A stretch of 64,000 nucleotides of DNA from Anaerolineales bacterium (GTDB lineage Bacteria; Chloroflexota; Anaerolineae; Anaerolineales; Villigracilaceae): positions 1-64,000 of the forward strand of contig JABTUU010000002.1 in the NCBI GenBank assembly GCA_015075275.1, read 5' to 3'. How positions within the stretch are numbered: the stretch's first letter is position 1; each line of letters opens with the position of its first letter. Both the position numbers and the translations under genes were made by a program. This document shows, piece after piece, positions 18,836 to 26,075 of this stretch. Under the pieces are notes generated by a model. It saw only the letters and a program-made list of their open reading frames with translations, searched no databases and had not been told where the DNA came from.

Positions 18836-19231
18836 ATGCAAATTACACGTCAAGCCGATTACGCCTTGCGGGCGATCTTACACCTTACGCGCGCCAGCCA
18901 AGGTAAGCGCATCTCCACCAGTCAGATCGCAAAAGCGCAATGCATTCCCTCTTCGTTTCTAGCGAAAATCATCTCACAACTCTCAATTGCAGGACTCCTC
19001 CACACCTCTCGCGGCGCGCGGGGAGGCATCGCTCTCGCGCGCGATCCCAGCCAAATCACCATGCTCGAAGTCATCGAAGCAATTGACGGGCCCGTTCAAC
19101 TCAACGTCTGCGTTGACCGAGTCGGTCTGTGCGCGCTCGAAGAAAACTGCGCCATGCAACTTGTTTGGCGCGAAGCGCAAGACGCCCTAACGACGCAATT
19201 ACGCAGCGCAACATTTGCACAATTCATTTAA
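18836..19231 (+). CDS. Rrf2-family transcriptional regulator
   Basis: The 131-residue protein starts MQITRQADYALRAILHL and has the winged-helix wing sequence RGARGGIALARDPSQI typical of Rrf2/IscR/NsrR proteins. Three cysteines, 92, 99 and 105 (NVCVDRVGLCALEENCAM), have the spacing of the iron-sulfur ligands in cluster-binding members, so it probably senses iron-sulfur status, nitric oxide or redox state. GAGAAAGG before ATG 18836 is a good ribosome site. It is followed after 25 bases by UbiA paralogue 2 on the same strand and stands at the head of the UbiA/cytochrome region; regulation of those genes is inferred. Confidence 0.92.
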   Translation: MQITRQADYALRAILHLTRASQGKRISTSQIAKAQCIPSSFLAKIISQLSIAGLLHTSRGARGGIALARDPSQITMLEVIEAIDGPVQLNVCVDRVGLCALEENCAMQLVWREAQDALTTQLRSATFAQFI

Positions 19232-19256
19232 TCAAATCAGCAGAAAAGGACGATTC

Positions 19257-20270
19257 ATGAACGTATCTATGTGGCGCAAAGCTCTTACAGTAATTCCAAA
19301 CGTCTCAAAAGAAGAATGGGATCAGCTTGACGCAATTTCACGCTGGCTGATCTCGACTCGCGCCGCCGTGCTCGTGATGACCGTTCTTTCAGCGGCTCTC
19401 GCGGGACTATTAGCCTGGCGCGACTCCTCGTTCAACCTCTCCGCCTGGATCGCGGTAACGCTGGGCTTGGTTTTGGCGCACGCCAGCAACAACCTCTTAA
19501 ATGATTATGTGGACCATGCGCGCGGCGTAGACCAAAAAAATTACTTTCGCACTATGTACGGTCCGCATCCGCTTGAAAACCGTCTTCTCACAAAACGACA
19601 ACATCTCGCCTACTTTATCTTCACGGTCGCGCTCGCATTCATCTGCGGACTCTACCTTATGGCGCGCAACAGCTATGCGCCGCAAGCATGGTTCCTATTG
19701 GGCGCGGGCGCATTTTTACTCCTCTTCTACACCTGGCCCTTGAAATATATCGCCCTTGGCGAGATCGCTGTTTTCCTCGTTTGGGGTCCGCTCATGGTCG
19801 GCGGCGGTCATTACGTTATCACCGGCGCTTGGAGTTGGAACGCGGCGCTCATCGGCTCAATCTACGCTTTCGGCGTAACGACGGTTATCTTCGGTAAGCA
19901 CATTGACAAACTCGCGATTGATCGAGAAAAACGAATTCATACCCTGCCGGTCGTTATCGGCGAGAAGGTATCGCGTTACATGGTCATTGGGATGATGATA
20001 TTTCCCTATTTGATCATCTTTCACCTGATTGGAAACAAAGTCTTCTCGCCCGTTCTTCTAGTCACGCTGTTGGCGTTACCCAGCCTACGACAAGTTGTTC
20101 CAGCCTTCCTTAAGCCCAAACCCGCCGAACGTCCAGCAGATTTCCCCGAAGGACAGGGCGGCTGGCCCCTATACTTCGCCCCGCTATCATTTGTGTATAA
20201 TCGCGCTTTCGGTTCCTATTTCTTATTGGGATTGTTGGCGGATACATTGATCCGTAAATTTCTGATGTAA
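19257..20270 (+). CDS. UbiA-superfamily prenyltransferase, paralogue 2
   Basis: ATG 19257 (preceded by AAAAGGACG) gives 337 residues. The N-terminal section MWRKA, KEEWDQLD and RWLISTRAAV matches paralogue 1 at 10378-11433. The first Asp motif is NNLLNDYVDHARGVD; the second is altered to GKHIDKLAIDREKRIHTLPV, still keeping acidic residues for Mg2+. About eight helices follow the UbiA pattern. It should join an isoprenyl chain to an acceptor in the membrane. It follows the Rrf2-type regulator closely and is probably cotranscribed with it. The difference in the second motif from paralogue 1 suggests a different acceptor. Confidence 0.85.
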   Translation: MNVSMWRKALTVIPNVSKEEWDQLDAISRWLISTRAAVLVMTVLSAALAGLLAWRDSSFNLSAWIAVTLGLVLAHASNNLLNDYVDHARGVDQKNYFRTMYGPHPLENRLLTKRQHLAYFIFTVALAFICGLYLMARNSYAPQAWFLLGAGAFLLLFYTWPLKYIALGEIAVFLVWGPLMVGGGHYVITGAWSWNAALIGSIYAFGVTTVIFGKHIDKLAIDREKRIHTLPVVIGEKVSRYMVIGMMIFPYLIIFHLIGNKVFSPVLLVTLLALPSLRQVVPAFLKPKPAERPADFPEGQGGWPLYFAPLSFVYNRAFGSYFLLGLLADTLIRKFLM

Positions 20271-20484
20271 AACGTCGCGTCATCGCCTAATGTTCCTTCA
20301 TCCTATTTGTAACTTACGCGCAAGCAGAAGAATTTTTTCCGCTCCATAATATTTACGCCTGCGTTATTGAAGATTGTTCTCTATCGTTAGGTTTATCATT
20401 TCGATGAACATCGCGTTTTTCAAAAAACCTTACTGCGAAGTAATGTAGAATGCAGAGATTTTTTCTTATAAGGAGAAGACAACA

Positions 20485-21393
20485 ATAAAATCCACATTTT
20501 GGCAAGGGTTCTGGAGGTTGGCAGATCCGAAAATCTCGCTGGCGTCTTTTGCGTCTATATTTCTGGGCGCGTGCGCGGCGGCGTCAGATGGAACGCTTTA
20601 TTTCGGATGGTTGGCAGCGACGCTTATCGGAATCTTCGCCATCGAGATCGCCAAAAACGCTTCCGGCGAAATATTCGATTGGAACAGCGGGAACGATCAA
20701 GCGGTTATGCCTGAAGATCGCTCCCCCTTTTCGGGCGGCAAACGCGTCCTTGTAGACAAGTTATTGACGAAACGTCAGACGGCTGGCATTGCATTGGCTG
20801 GTTATGCGATCGGCGGCATTACAGGGCTCATTATCTTTCTCGAACGAGAGCCGTCCGTTTTGTGGCTGGGAATTATCGGCATAGCGCTTGCTTTCTTCTA
20901 CCATGCTCCGCCTTTGAAACTGTCATATCGCGGAATGGGCGAATTAGCAGTCGCTGCGTCGTACGGGCCGCTGATTGGCGCGGGGACGTATCTCGTCCAG
21001 CGCGGAACCGTATCGTCTGCGATCATCTTGGTCGCCGCTTTGCTGGGCGTCTTCATCGCGGCATTTCTGATCATCAACGAATTCCCCGATTTTCACGCAG
21101 ATCAAGCCGCCGGGAAACGAACGCTCGTGGTGTTGCTAGGAAGAAAGCTTGCAAGCCAATTATTCGTCGCTATCATAGCGGTCGCATTTCTGATTGCGCT
21201 GCTTCTGCCGCTTCTACAATTTTCCCCCGCGCTCTGGCTAGGGCTGATCGCCGTCGTTCCATCCTTTTCCGCGTCTAAGCGATTGCTTGCAAACCCAGAA
21301 ACAACCGCTCAAATCATCCCTGCACAAGCAAACGCCTTACTAACGTTTATACTCTTCGCGCTTGGAAGCGGAGTGGGGTTTCTATTAAGTTGA
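20485..21393 (+). CDS. UbiA-superfamily prenyltransferase, paralogue 3 (possible ATA start)
   Basis: This protein shares no N-terminal extension with the other two. It has KNASGEIFDWNSGND as a divergent first motif and NEFPDFHADQAAGKRTLVV as a MenA-like second motif. No ATG, GTG or TTG lies between the upstream stop (20446) and TTG 20518. The TTG has a GGAGG touching it, which cannot serve it. AGGAG at 20471-20475 is ideally placed for ATA 20485, which would add IKSTFWQGFWRLADPK with the first residue read as Met, giving 302 residues. Either a rare AUA start or a changed base is likely. DUF411 follows by 21 bases. Confidence 0.82.
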   Translation: MKSTFWQGFWRLADPKISLASFASIFLGACAAASDGTLYFGWLAATLIGIFAIEIAKNASGEIFDWNSGNDQAVMPEDRSPFSGGKRVLVDKLLTKRQTAGIALAGYAIGGITGLIIFLEREPSVLWLGIIGIALAFFYHAPPLKLSYRGMGELAVAASYGPLIGAGTYLVQRGTVSSAIILVAALLGVFIAAFLIINEFPDFHADQAAGKRTLVVLLGRKLASQLFVAIIAVAFLIALLLPLLQFSPALWLGLIAVVPSFSASKRLLANPETTAQIIPAQANALLTFILFALGSGVGFLLS

Positions 21394-21414
21394 AACAACG
21401 ATCAAGGAGTTGAT

Positions 21415-21864
21415 ATGAAAAAATTTTACAGCCTGCTGGCTGCGCTTGCCGTTTTATTGAGCGCTTGTGCAAGCCAAACCGCAGACGGGATTCCAATCAC
21501 GATTTATCGCTCGCCCACTTGCGGCTGTTGCGGCGCCTGGGCTGACTACGTCGCAGACAACGGGTTTAAGCCAACGGAAGAAAATACGCGAGACATGTCT
21601 CTCGTCAAAGTTAAATATCATGTTCCTATTGAACTTCAATCCTGCCATACCGCTATCATAGACGGCTATGTGATCGAGGGACATGTTCCCGTCAGGGAGA
21701 TCAAACGCCTGCTGCAAGAACAACCCGCCGCGCTTGGAATAGCCGTCGGCGGAATGCCTATTGGCTCGCCCGGCATGGAGGTTGCCGGCGTAGAAGCCGA
21801 ACCCTTTAATGTGATCCTGTTCTATGCCGATGGGACACAGGAAATTTACGCCAACTATCCATAA
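21415..21864 (+). CDS. DUF411 metal-binding lipoprotein
   Basis: The 149-residue protein has a lipoprotein signal ending LLSAC (Cys 18), then a thioredoxin-like DUF411 domain: SPTCGCCGAW with Cys 36, 38 and 39, ELQSCHTA with Cys 77 and His 78, and GIAVGGMPIGSPGME. DUF411 proteins are associated with copper and are often encoded beside copper-export or cytochrome genes. It would sit lipid-anchored outside the membrane. AAGGAG precedes ATG 21415. Its place between UbiA paralogue 3 and the decaheme cytochrome suggests extracytoplasmic metal handling linked to cytochrome assembly; that is inference. Confidence 0.9.
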   Translation: MKKFYSLLAALAVLLSACASQTADGIPITIYRSPTCGCCGAWADYVADNGFKPTEENTRDMSLVKVKYHVPIELQSCHTAIIDGYVIEGHVPVREIKRLLQEQPAALGIAVGGMPIGSPGMEVAGVEAEPFNVILFYADGTQEIYANYP

Positions 21865-21883
21865 AATTCTCCCCCTGCATATA

Positions 21884-21895
21884 TGACATTTGTCA
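21884..21895. promoter_or_regulatory. Short palindrome before the decaheme gene
   Basis: TGACATTTGTCA is an inverted repeat with two central bases, about 140 bases before the cytochrome start. It could be an operator; no known binding protein is claimed. Confidence 0.25.
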
Positions 21896-22031
21896 CAAGA
21901 AACAGGAAAGAATTTAACTGTGTATTAATCTGCGGCTCACATAGAATTCAGGTATAAGTTCTCTACGAATCTATATTTTGCTTTCAAGCGCAATAACAAC
22001 GACATTACGCTAAGCAAACGGAGACTGCCGC

Positions 22032-24221
22032 ATGAAACTCAAAAGCATATTAATCGTTATAGGCGCAACGCTCATTTTTACTGCGATTCTCGCCGCTTGC
22101 GGAGCCACGCCGACCGCCGCTCCTCAAGAACCCACTGCCGTAGAAACGCCTCCCCCTACAAGCGTTCTTGAAACGCCTTTCTTGGCAGATTGGGAAAAAA
22201 GCGGTCATGCGAACGCTTCAAATTACCCCTTCCGTCACTGGGATGAAGAAGACCCAGCCGAAGTTCCGACCTATTGTGCGAAATGTCATACCAGCGCAGG
22301 CTATCAAGACTTCCTCGGCGTAGATGGCAGCGCGGCAAATAAAGTGGATGCCGCCGTCCCGGCGGCTGAATCGCAAGGCATCCAATGCGTAACCTGTCAT
22401 AATTCGGTCACCGTTTCAAGAACAACGGTAACCTTTCCTTCCGGCGCGACAATCACCGCCGGCGCCGACGCCCGTTGTATGGACTGTCACCAGGGGCTTG
22501 AATCGAAGATCAGCGTAGACGCGCAGATCGAACTCTTTAGCGCGGCGGATCATCCTGATACGGTCGTCGCTCCCATCAAAGACGCTCAAGGTAACGATCA
22601 AACTTTCGGCTTCAACGGCATTCATTATTACGCGGCGGCGGCGACGCTGTACGGCAATAAGGCTCTCGGCGGCTACCAATACGACGGCATGGCTTACGAC
22701 TCGAAAAACGATCACGTGCCCGGCTACGACACCTGCATTGGTTGCCACGACTCGCACACGTTGGAAGTGAAAGTGCGCGAATGTTCGGTATGTCATCCCA
22801 GCGCAAGTGCAGTAGAAGATCTTAAATCCATCCGTATGGTCAGCTCGTTGAGCGATTATGACGGCGACGGCGATACGCGCGAAGGTATGTATTACGAAAT
22901 CCAAGGTTTGCAAAGGATTCTATACGCTCAAATGCAAGCGTACGCCGCGCAAACCGTAGGAACTGGCTTACTCTACGACGACCATTCCTATCCGTACTTC
23001 TTCAAGGATACCAACTCGAACGGCGAGATAGACGAAGGCGAAGCTGTCTTCCCGAACGCTTTCACATCATGGACGCCTCGTCTGCTCAAAGCCGCCTACA
23101 ATTATCAGGTTTCTCTCAAAGATACGGGCGCGTTCGCACACGGCAATAAATATATCGTCCAACTGCTATACGACTCGATCGCCGACCTCGGCGGCGACGT
23201 CGTCAAACTGGTGCGCACCGATGCAGGACACTTCGCCGGTAATACCGAACCGTTCCGTCATTGGGATGGCGAAGCGGAAGGCGGAGGCGTCGTGCCGTAC
23301 ACCTGCGCAAAATGTCACACTGTCGAAGGGCTCCCGCAGTTTATCCAAAACGGCGGCACAACAGTCGTCGCCGCAAATGGAACGACGCAAATCGTCGGGC
23401 TGGGAGCGCTGCCCGCCAGCAACGGCTTCCAATGTTCTACTTGTCACAACGAAGCCTCCTTCCCCGATCGTTACGCGATTAATTCCGTCACTTTTCCCAG
23501 CGGAAAGACAGTCAGTTACGGCGGTAAAGACGCAGACGGAAAGTACCTGCCCGATGATTCAAATCTATGTATCGCTTGTCACCAAGGGCTTGAATCTACA
23601 ACTAGCGTCAATAACGCCTTACGCGGCAAAGACCTCGATACAGTCGATCCGAAGATCCGCTTCAAGAACATTCATTACTTTGCAGCTGGTTCAACGCTAT
23701 TCGGCGCAGACGCACAAGGCGCATATCTCTACGAAGGCAAGCAATACGCTGGTGAATTTATGCACGCTAAGCCGGATGGCAGGGTCAACAAATGCCAGGA
23801 TTGCCATGACGTGCACGCGCTCGAACCTAAGATCAAAGCCTGCGAGACCTGCCACAGCGTTTCAAACCCGGCTCTAATTCGCGAAAGCGACGTGGACTAC
23901 GACGGCGACGGCGATGTGCAGGAAGGCGTCTCCGGCGAAATCTCAACGCTGGCTGAAGTCCTCTACGCTCAAATGCAGGCGTACTCTGAAACGCATGGCG
24001 GTCTCCTCGTCTATAACGGAAACGCCTATCCCTACTTCTTCGACGCAAACGGCAAAGGCTACGCGGCATGGACGCCTCGCCTCATGAGAGCCGCGTTCAA
24101 TTATCAGTATGTTCAAAAAGACCCGGGCGCGTACGTTCACAACGCAAAGTTCGTCATCCAGTTCCTGATCGACTCTATCGAAGATCTCGGCGGCAACGTG
24201 AGCGCCTATACGCGACCGTAG
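22032..24221 (+). CDS. Decaheme c-type cytochrome lipoprotein, duplicated pentaheme
   Basis: The 729-residue protein has a lipoprotein signal ending AILAAC (Cys 23) and ten CxxCH heme sites, at Cys 82, 119, 149, 235, 251, 425, 468, 513, 588 and 604. The halves are repeats. Each has FRHWD before its first heme, CAKCHT, a CHNxxx site, CHQGLES, an IHYxAA..TL block, two close hemes, a DYDGDGD Asp-rich loop (calcium-like), LYAQMQAY and WTPRL with NYQ. It should be lipid-anchored on the outer face, carrying electrons over a long distance. GGAG at 22021 sets ATG 22032. A terminator follows it, so it can be expressed apart from the genes downstream. Partner or terminal acceptor unknown; no substrate-binding active site was recognised. 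Confidence 0.93.
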   Translation: MKLKSILIVIGATLIFTAILAACGATPTAAPQEPTAVETPPPTSVLETPFLADWEKSGHANASNYPFRHWDEEDPAEVPTYCAKCHTSAGYQDFLGVDGSAANKVDAAVPAAESQGIQCVTCHNSVTVSRTTVTFPSGATITAGADARCMDCHQGLESKISVDAQIELFSAADHPDTVVAPIKDAQGNDQTFGFNGIHYYAAAATLYGNKALGGYQYDGMAYDSKNDHVPGYDTCIGCHDSHTLEVKVRECSVCHPSASAVEDLKSIRMVSSLSDYDGDGDTREGMYYEIQGLQRILYAQMQAYAAQTVGTGLLYDDHSYPYFFKDTNSNGEIDEGEAVFPNAFTSWTPRLLKAAYNYQVSLKDTGAFAHGNKYIVQLLYDSIADLGGDVVKLVRTDAGHFAGNTEPFRHWDGEAEGGGVVPYTCAKCHTVEGLPQFIQNGGTTVVAANGTTQIVGLGALPASNGFQCSTCHNEASFPDRYAINSVTFPSGKTVSYGGKDADGKYLPDDSNLCIACHQGLESTTSVNNALRGKDLDTVDPKIRFKNIHYFAAGSTLFGADAQGAYLYEGKQYAGEFMHAKPDGRVNKCQDCHDVHALEPKIKACETCHSVSNPALIRESDVDYDGDGDVQEGVSGEISTLAEVLYAQMQAYSETHGGLLVYNGNAYPYFFDANGKGYAAWTPRLMRAAFNYQYVQKDPGAYVHNAKFVIQFLIDSIEDLGGNVSAYTRP

Positions 24222-24241
24222 GGCGCATTCGATAGTCACTG

Positions 24242-24272
24242 AAAAAGGCAGCGCAAAAACGTTGCCTTTTTC
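24242..24272 (+). terminator. Rho-independent terminator after the decaheme gene
   Basis: AAAAAGGCAGCG pairs with CGTTGCCTTTTT (one G-T pair), and the T-run forms the end of the stem. It is likely symmetric enough to act on either strand. Confidence 0.85.
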
Positions 24273-24400
24273 ATATCGGATAATAACGACTGTAATGACT
24301 TTTATTGTCCAAATTTATGACAGTCTACACTAACTTACGCTGGCATTAACCGATACTATCGTTAATGAAGAATTCCGCTTTTTTACGGAGAATGCAAACA

Positions 24401-25219
24401 ATGAAACCGACAAAATCTCTTCTTTTTATTGCGGGAGCGCTTACGCTATTTGCCGTTTTTGCCGCGCTTATTCTCATGTCCGCTCAAACAGTCTCTGCAA
24501 TTGCGCCAGCGGAAGCGGCTCAACAAGACTTAAAAGATTGTCTACGTTGTCATGAGCAGCCTGCGGCGCTCTGGGAGAGTAGCCCGCATCGCGAACACAA
24601 CATCAGTTGCACCGTTTGTCACAAACTCGCCGATAGCGCGGGAATGCATCCTGAGACTGCAAAATATACCGTGGAGAGCGAAGAGACTACTTGTTTGGTA
24701 TGTCACGGCAGCGCCTCCAAAGAGAACGTCGCCAGCGAGATGGCTGCCAGCCAACATGCAGCGGTCGGCTTAAATTGCGTCAGTTGCCATAAACAGCATT
24801 CGCAGGGGCTTAAGGTCGCATCCGAAGCGCGCACTGTCTGTGAAAACTGCCATAAGGCTGAGATGCGCAACATGGTCGAGTCTACTCACTTCGCGGCGGG
24901 GCTCAGTTGCGTTAATTGTCATATGGGCGACGGCAAGGATCACTCAATGAACATATCAGCGTCAACCTGCAGCGATTGCCACACCGATCTCCATCAAGCC
25001 AGAGAAATGCTCGACGCCGGGGTAGAAGTGAACGCAATGGCAAATCCGAAGGCTCTGGTCACACAAGTTCCAGCGGAACAAACGCCCGCGACCGCGCCGC
25101 AAGGCGGCGTTCATCTGCCAGCCTGGGTATACGCGCTGGCGGGCGTCATCATCGGCGGAGTTGCCGCATGGGCGGTATTCGGTCGCGAACCGGGCTCGGC
25201 AAACGGGAAAAAACCCTAA
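24401..25219 (+). CDS. Heptaheme c-type cytochrome, membrane-anchored
   Basis: ATG 24401 has GGAG 10 bases upstream and begins a strong signal or anchor segment (residues 6-33); in-frame ATGs at 24365 and 24392 are possible but less well placed. Seven CxxCH sites (Cys 47, 70, 98, 126, 147, 170, 190) resemble the cytochrome c3/NrfH-like family, in which short heme-rich modules pass electrons from membrane complexes. Many extra histidines can be the distal ligands. A C-terminal helix (about 240-260) and a basic tail anchor the protein with the hemes outside. It is followed after 23 bases by the ferredoxin-like subunit, and so is probably the electron link between that complex and the decaheme lipoprotein. 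Confidence 0.9.
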   Translation: MKPTKSLLFIAGALTLFAVFAALILMSAQTVSAIAPAEAAQQDLKDCLRCHEQPAALWESSPHREHNISCTVCHKLADSAGMHPETAKYTVESEETTCLVCHGSASKENVASEMAASQHAAVGLNCVSCHKQHSQGLKVASEARTVCENCHKAEMRNMVESTHFAAGLSCVNCHMGDGKDHSMNISASTCSDCHTDLHQAREMLDAGVEVNAMANPKALVTQVPAEQTPATAPQGGVHLPAWVYALAGVIIGGVAAWAVFGREPGSANGKKP

Positions 25220-25242
25220 CTGAGGGACGAGGAGAGAAAACG

Positions 25243-26073
25243 ATGACGGAACATGAAAGCAAGCAAGTAAACGCGGAAGAGAACACAGGAACAACCCGCC
25301 GCGACTTTCTGAAACTGGCTGGAGCAATGGTCGCGGCCGCCGGCGTAACTCAATTCATCCCGTCCGCAAAAATAGCCGCGCGCGCCGCCTCCGAAGAAGA
25401 AAGCAAACATCAGTGGGGTATGTTGATTGATATTAATCGCTGTATCGGCTGTCAGTATTGCACGTTCGCTTGCGACGCAGTCAATAATCTCGCCGAAGAT
25501 ATGCGTTATTGCGTAGTCACCACAGAAACGACTCAATCGGGCGATGAGTTCTTCCTTTCGCGCCCATGTATGCACTGCGAAGAAGCCCCGTGCGTACATG
25601 TCTGCCCCGTCGGCGCGACGTACAAGCGTCCCGACGGAATCGTGGCGATGAATTACGATCTATGCATTGGTTGCCGCTATTGCCAGATTGCGTGCCCATA
25701 CGAAGCGCGCGTGTTTAACTGGAAGAAACCTATCGAGTTAAGCCCCCAGTCTCCTACTTTCGGATACCCTGAAGTTCCCAATCGCCCGCGCGGCGTAGTG
25801 GAAAAGTGCACGTTTTGTTCACATCGCATTGACGCAGGGCTGGAGCGGGGTCTTATACCCGGCGTAGATTCGCAAGCGACGCCCGCTTGCGTGGTCGCCT
25901 GCCCCACATCTGCCCGCGTTTTCGGCGACTTGAACGATCCCGAAAGCCCAATCTCCGAAGCGTTGGCAAACGCTAAAGTCACTCTCCGTCTGCGCGAGGA
26001 ACTTAGCACGAAGCCGCGGGTATACTACATCCCCCCCGATCCGAAGGCGGAAAACCCATTCCAAGGAAGTTGA
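25243..26073 (+). CDS. TAT-exported four-cluster ferredoxin subunit (DmsB/PsrB/HybA type)
   Basis: GGAGAG sets ATG 25243; the much longer frame upstream is not translated sense. The 276 residues start with TTRRDFLKLAGA, a twin-arginine signal, so the protein folds in the cytoplasm with its clusters and is exported. Sixteen cysteines in four groups (67, 70, 73, 77; 109, 112, 117, 121; 141, 144, 147, 151; 189, 192, 216, 220) bind four [4Fe-4S] clusters, as in the electron-transfer subunits of DMSO, polysulfide and hydrogenase-type complexes. It overlaps no gene but ends 2 bases before NrfD, its natural membrane partner. No molybdopterin catalytic subunit is encoded nearby. Confidence 0.95.
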   Translation: MTEHESKQVNAEENTGTTRRDFLKLAGAMVAAAGVTQFIPSAKIAARAASEEESKHQWGMLIDINRCIGCQYCTFACDAVNNLAEDMRYCVVTTETTQSGDEFFLSRPCMHCEEAPCVHVCPVGATYKRPDGIVAMNYDLCIGCRYCQIACPYEARVFNWKKPIELSPQSPTFGYPEVPNRPRGVVEKCTFCSHRIDAGLERGLIPGVDSQATPACVVACPTSARVFGDLNDPESPISEALANAKVTLRLREELSTKPRVYYIPPDPKAENPFQGS

Positions 26074-26075
26074 TC

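Noticed and set aside
22032-24221. Decaheme protein as an octaheme nitrite or hydroxylamine reductase
   Set aside because: All ten sites are plain CxxCH, with no CxxCK or special catalytic heme motif, and the internal repeat differs from those enzymes.
24351-24361. Palindrome CGATACTATCG before the heptaheme gene as an operator
   Set aside because: An 11-base palindrome is likely by chance over 64 kb, and it does not sit on a clear promoter.
24916-25242. In-frame N-terminal extension of the ferredoxin subunit by 109 codons
   Set aside because: It overlaps the end of the heptaheme gene, is Arg-rich nonsense, and would bury the twin-arginine signal.
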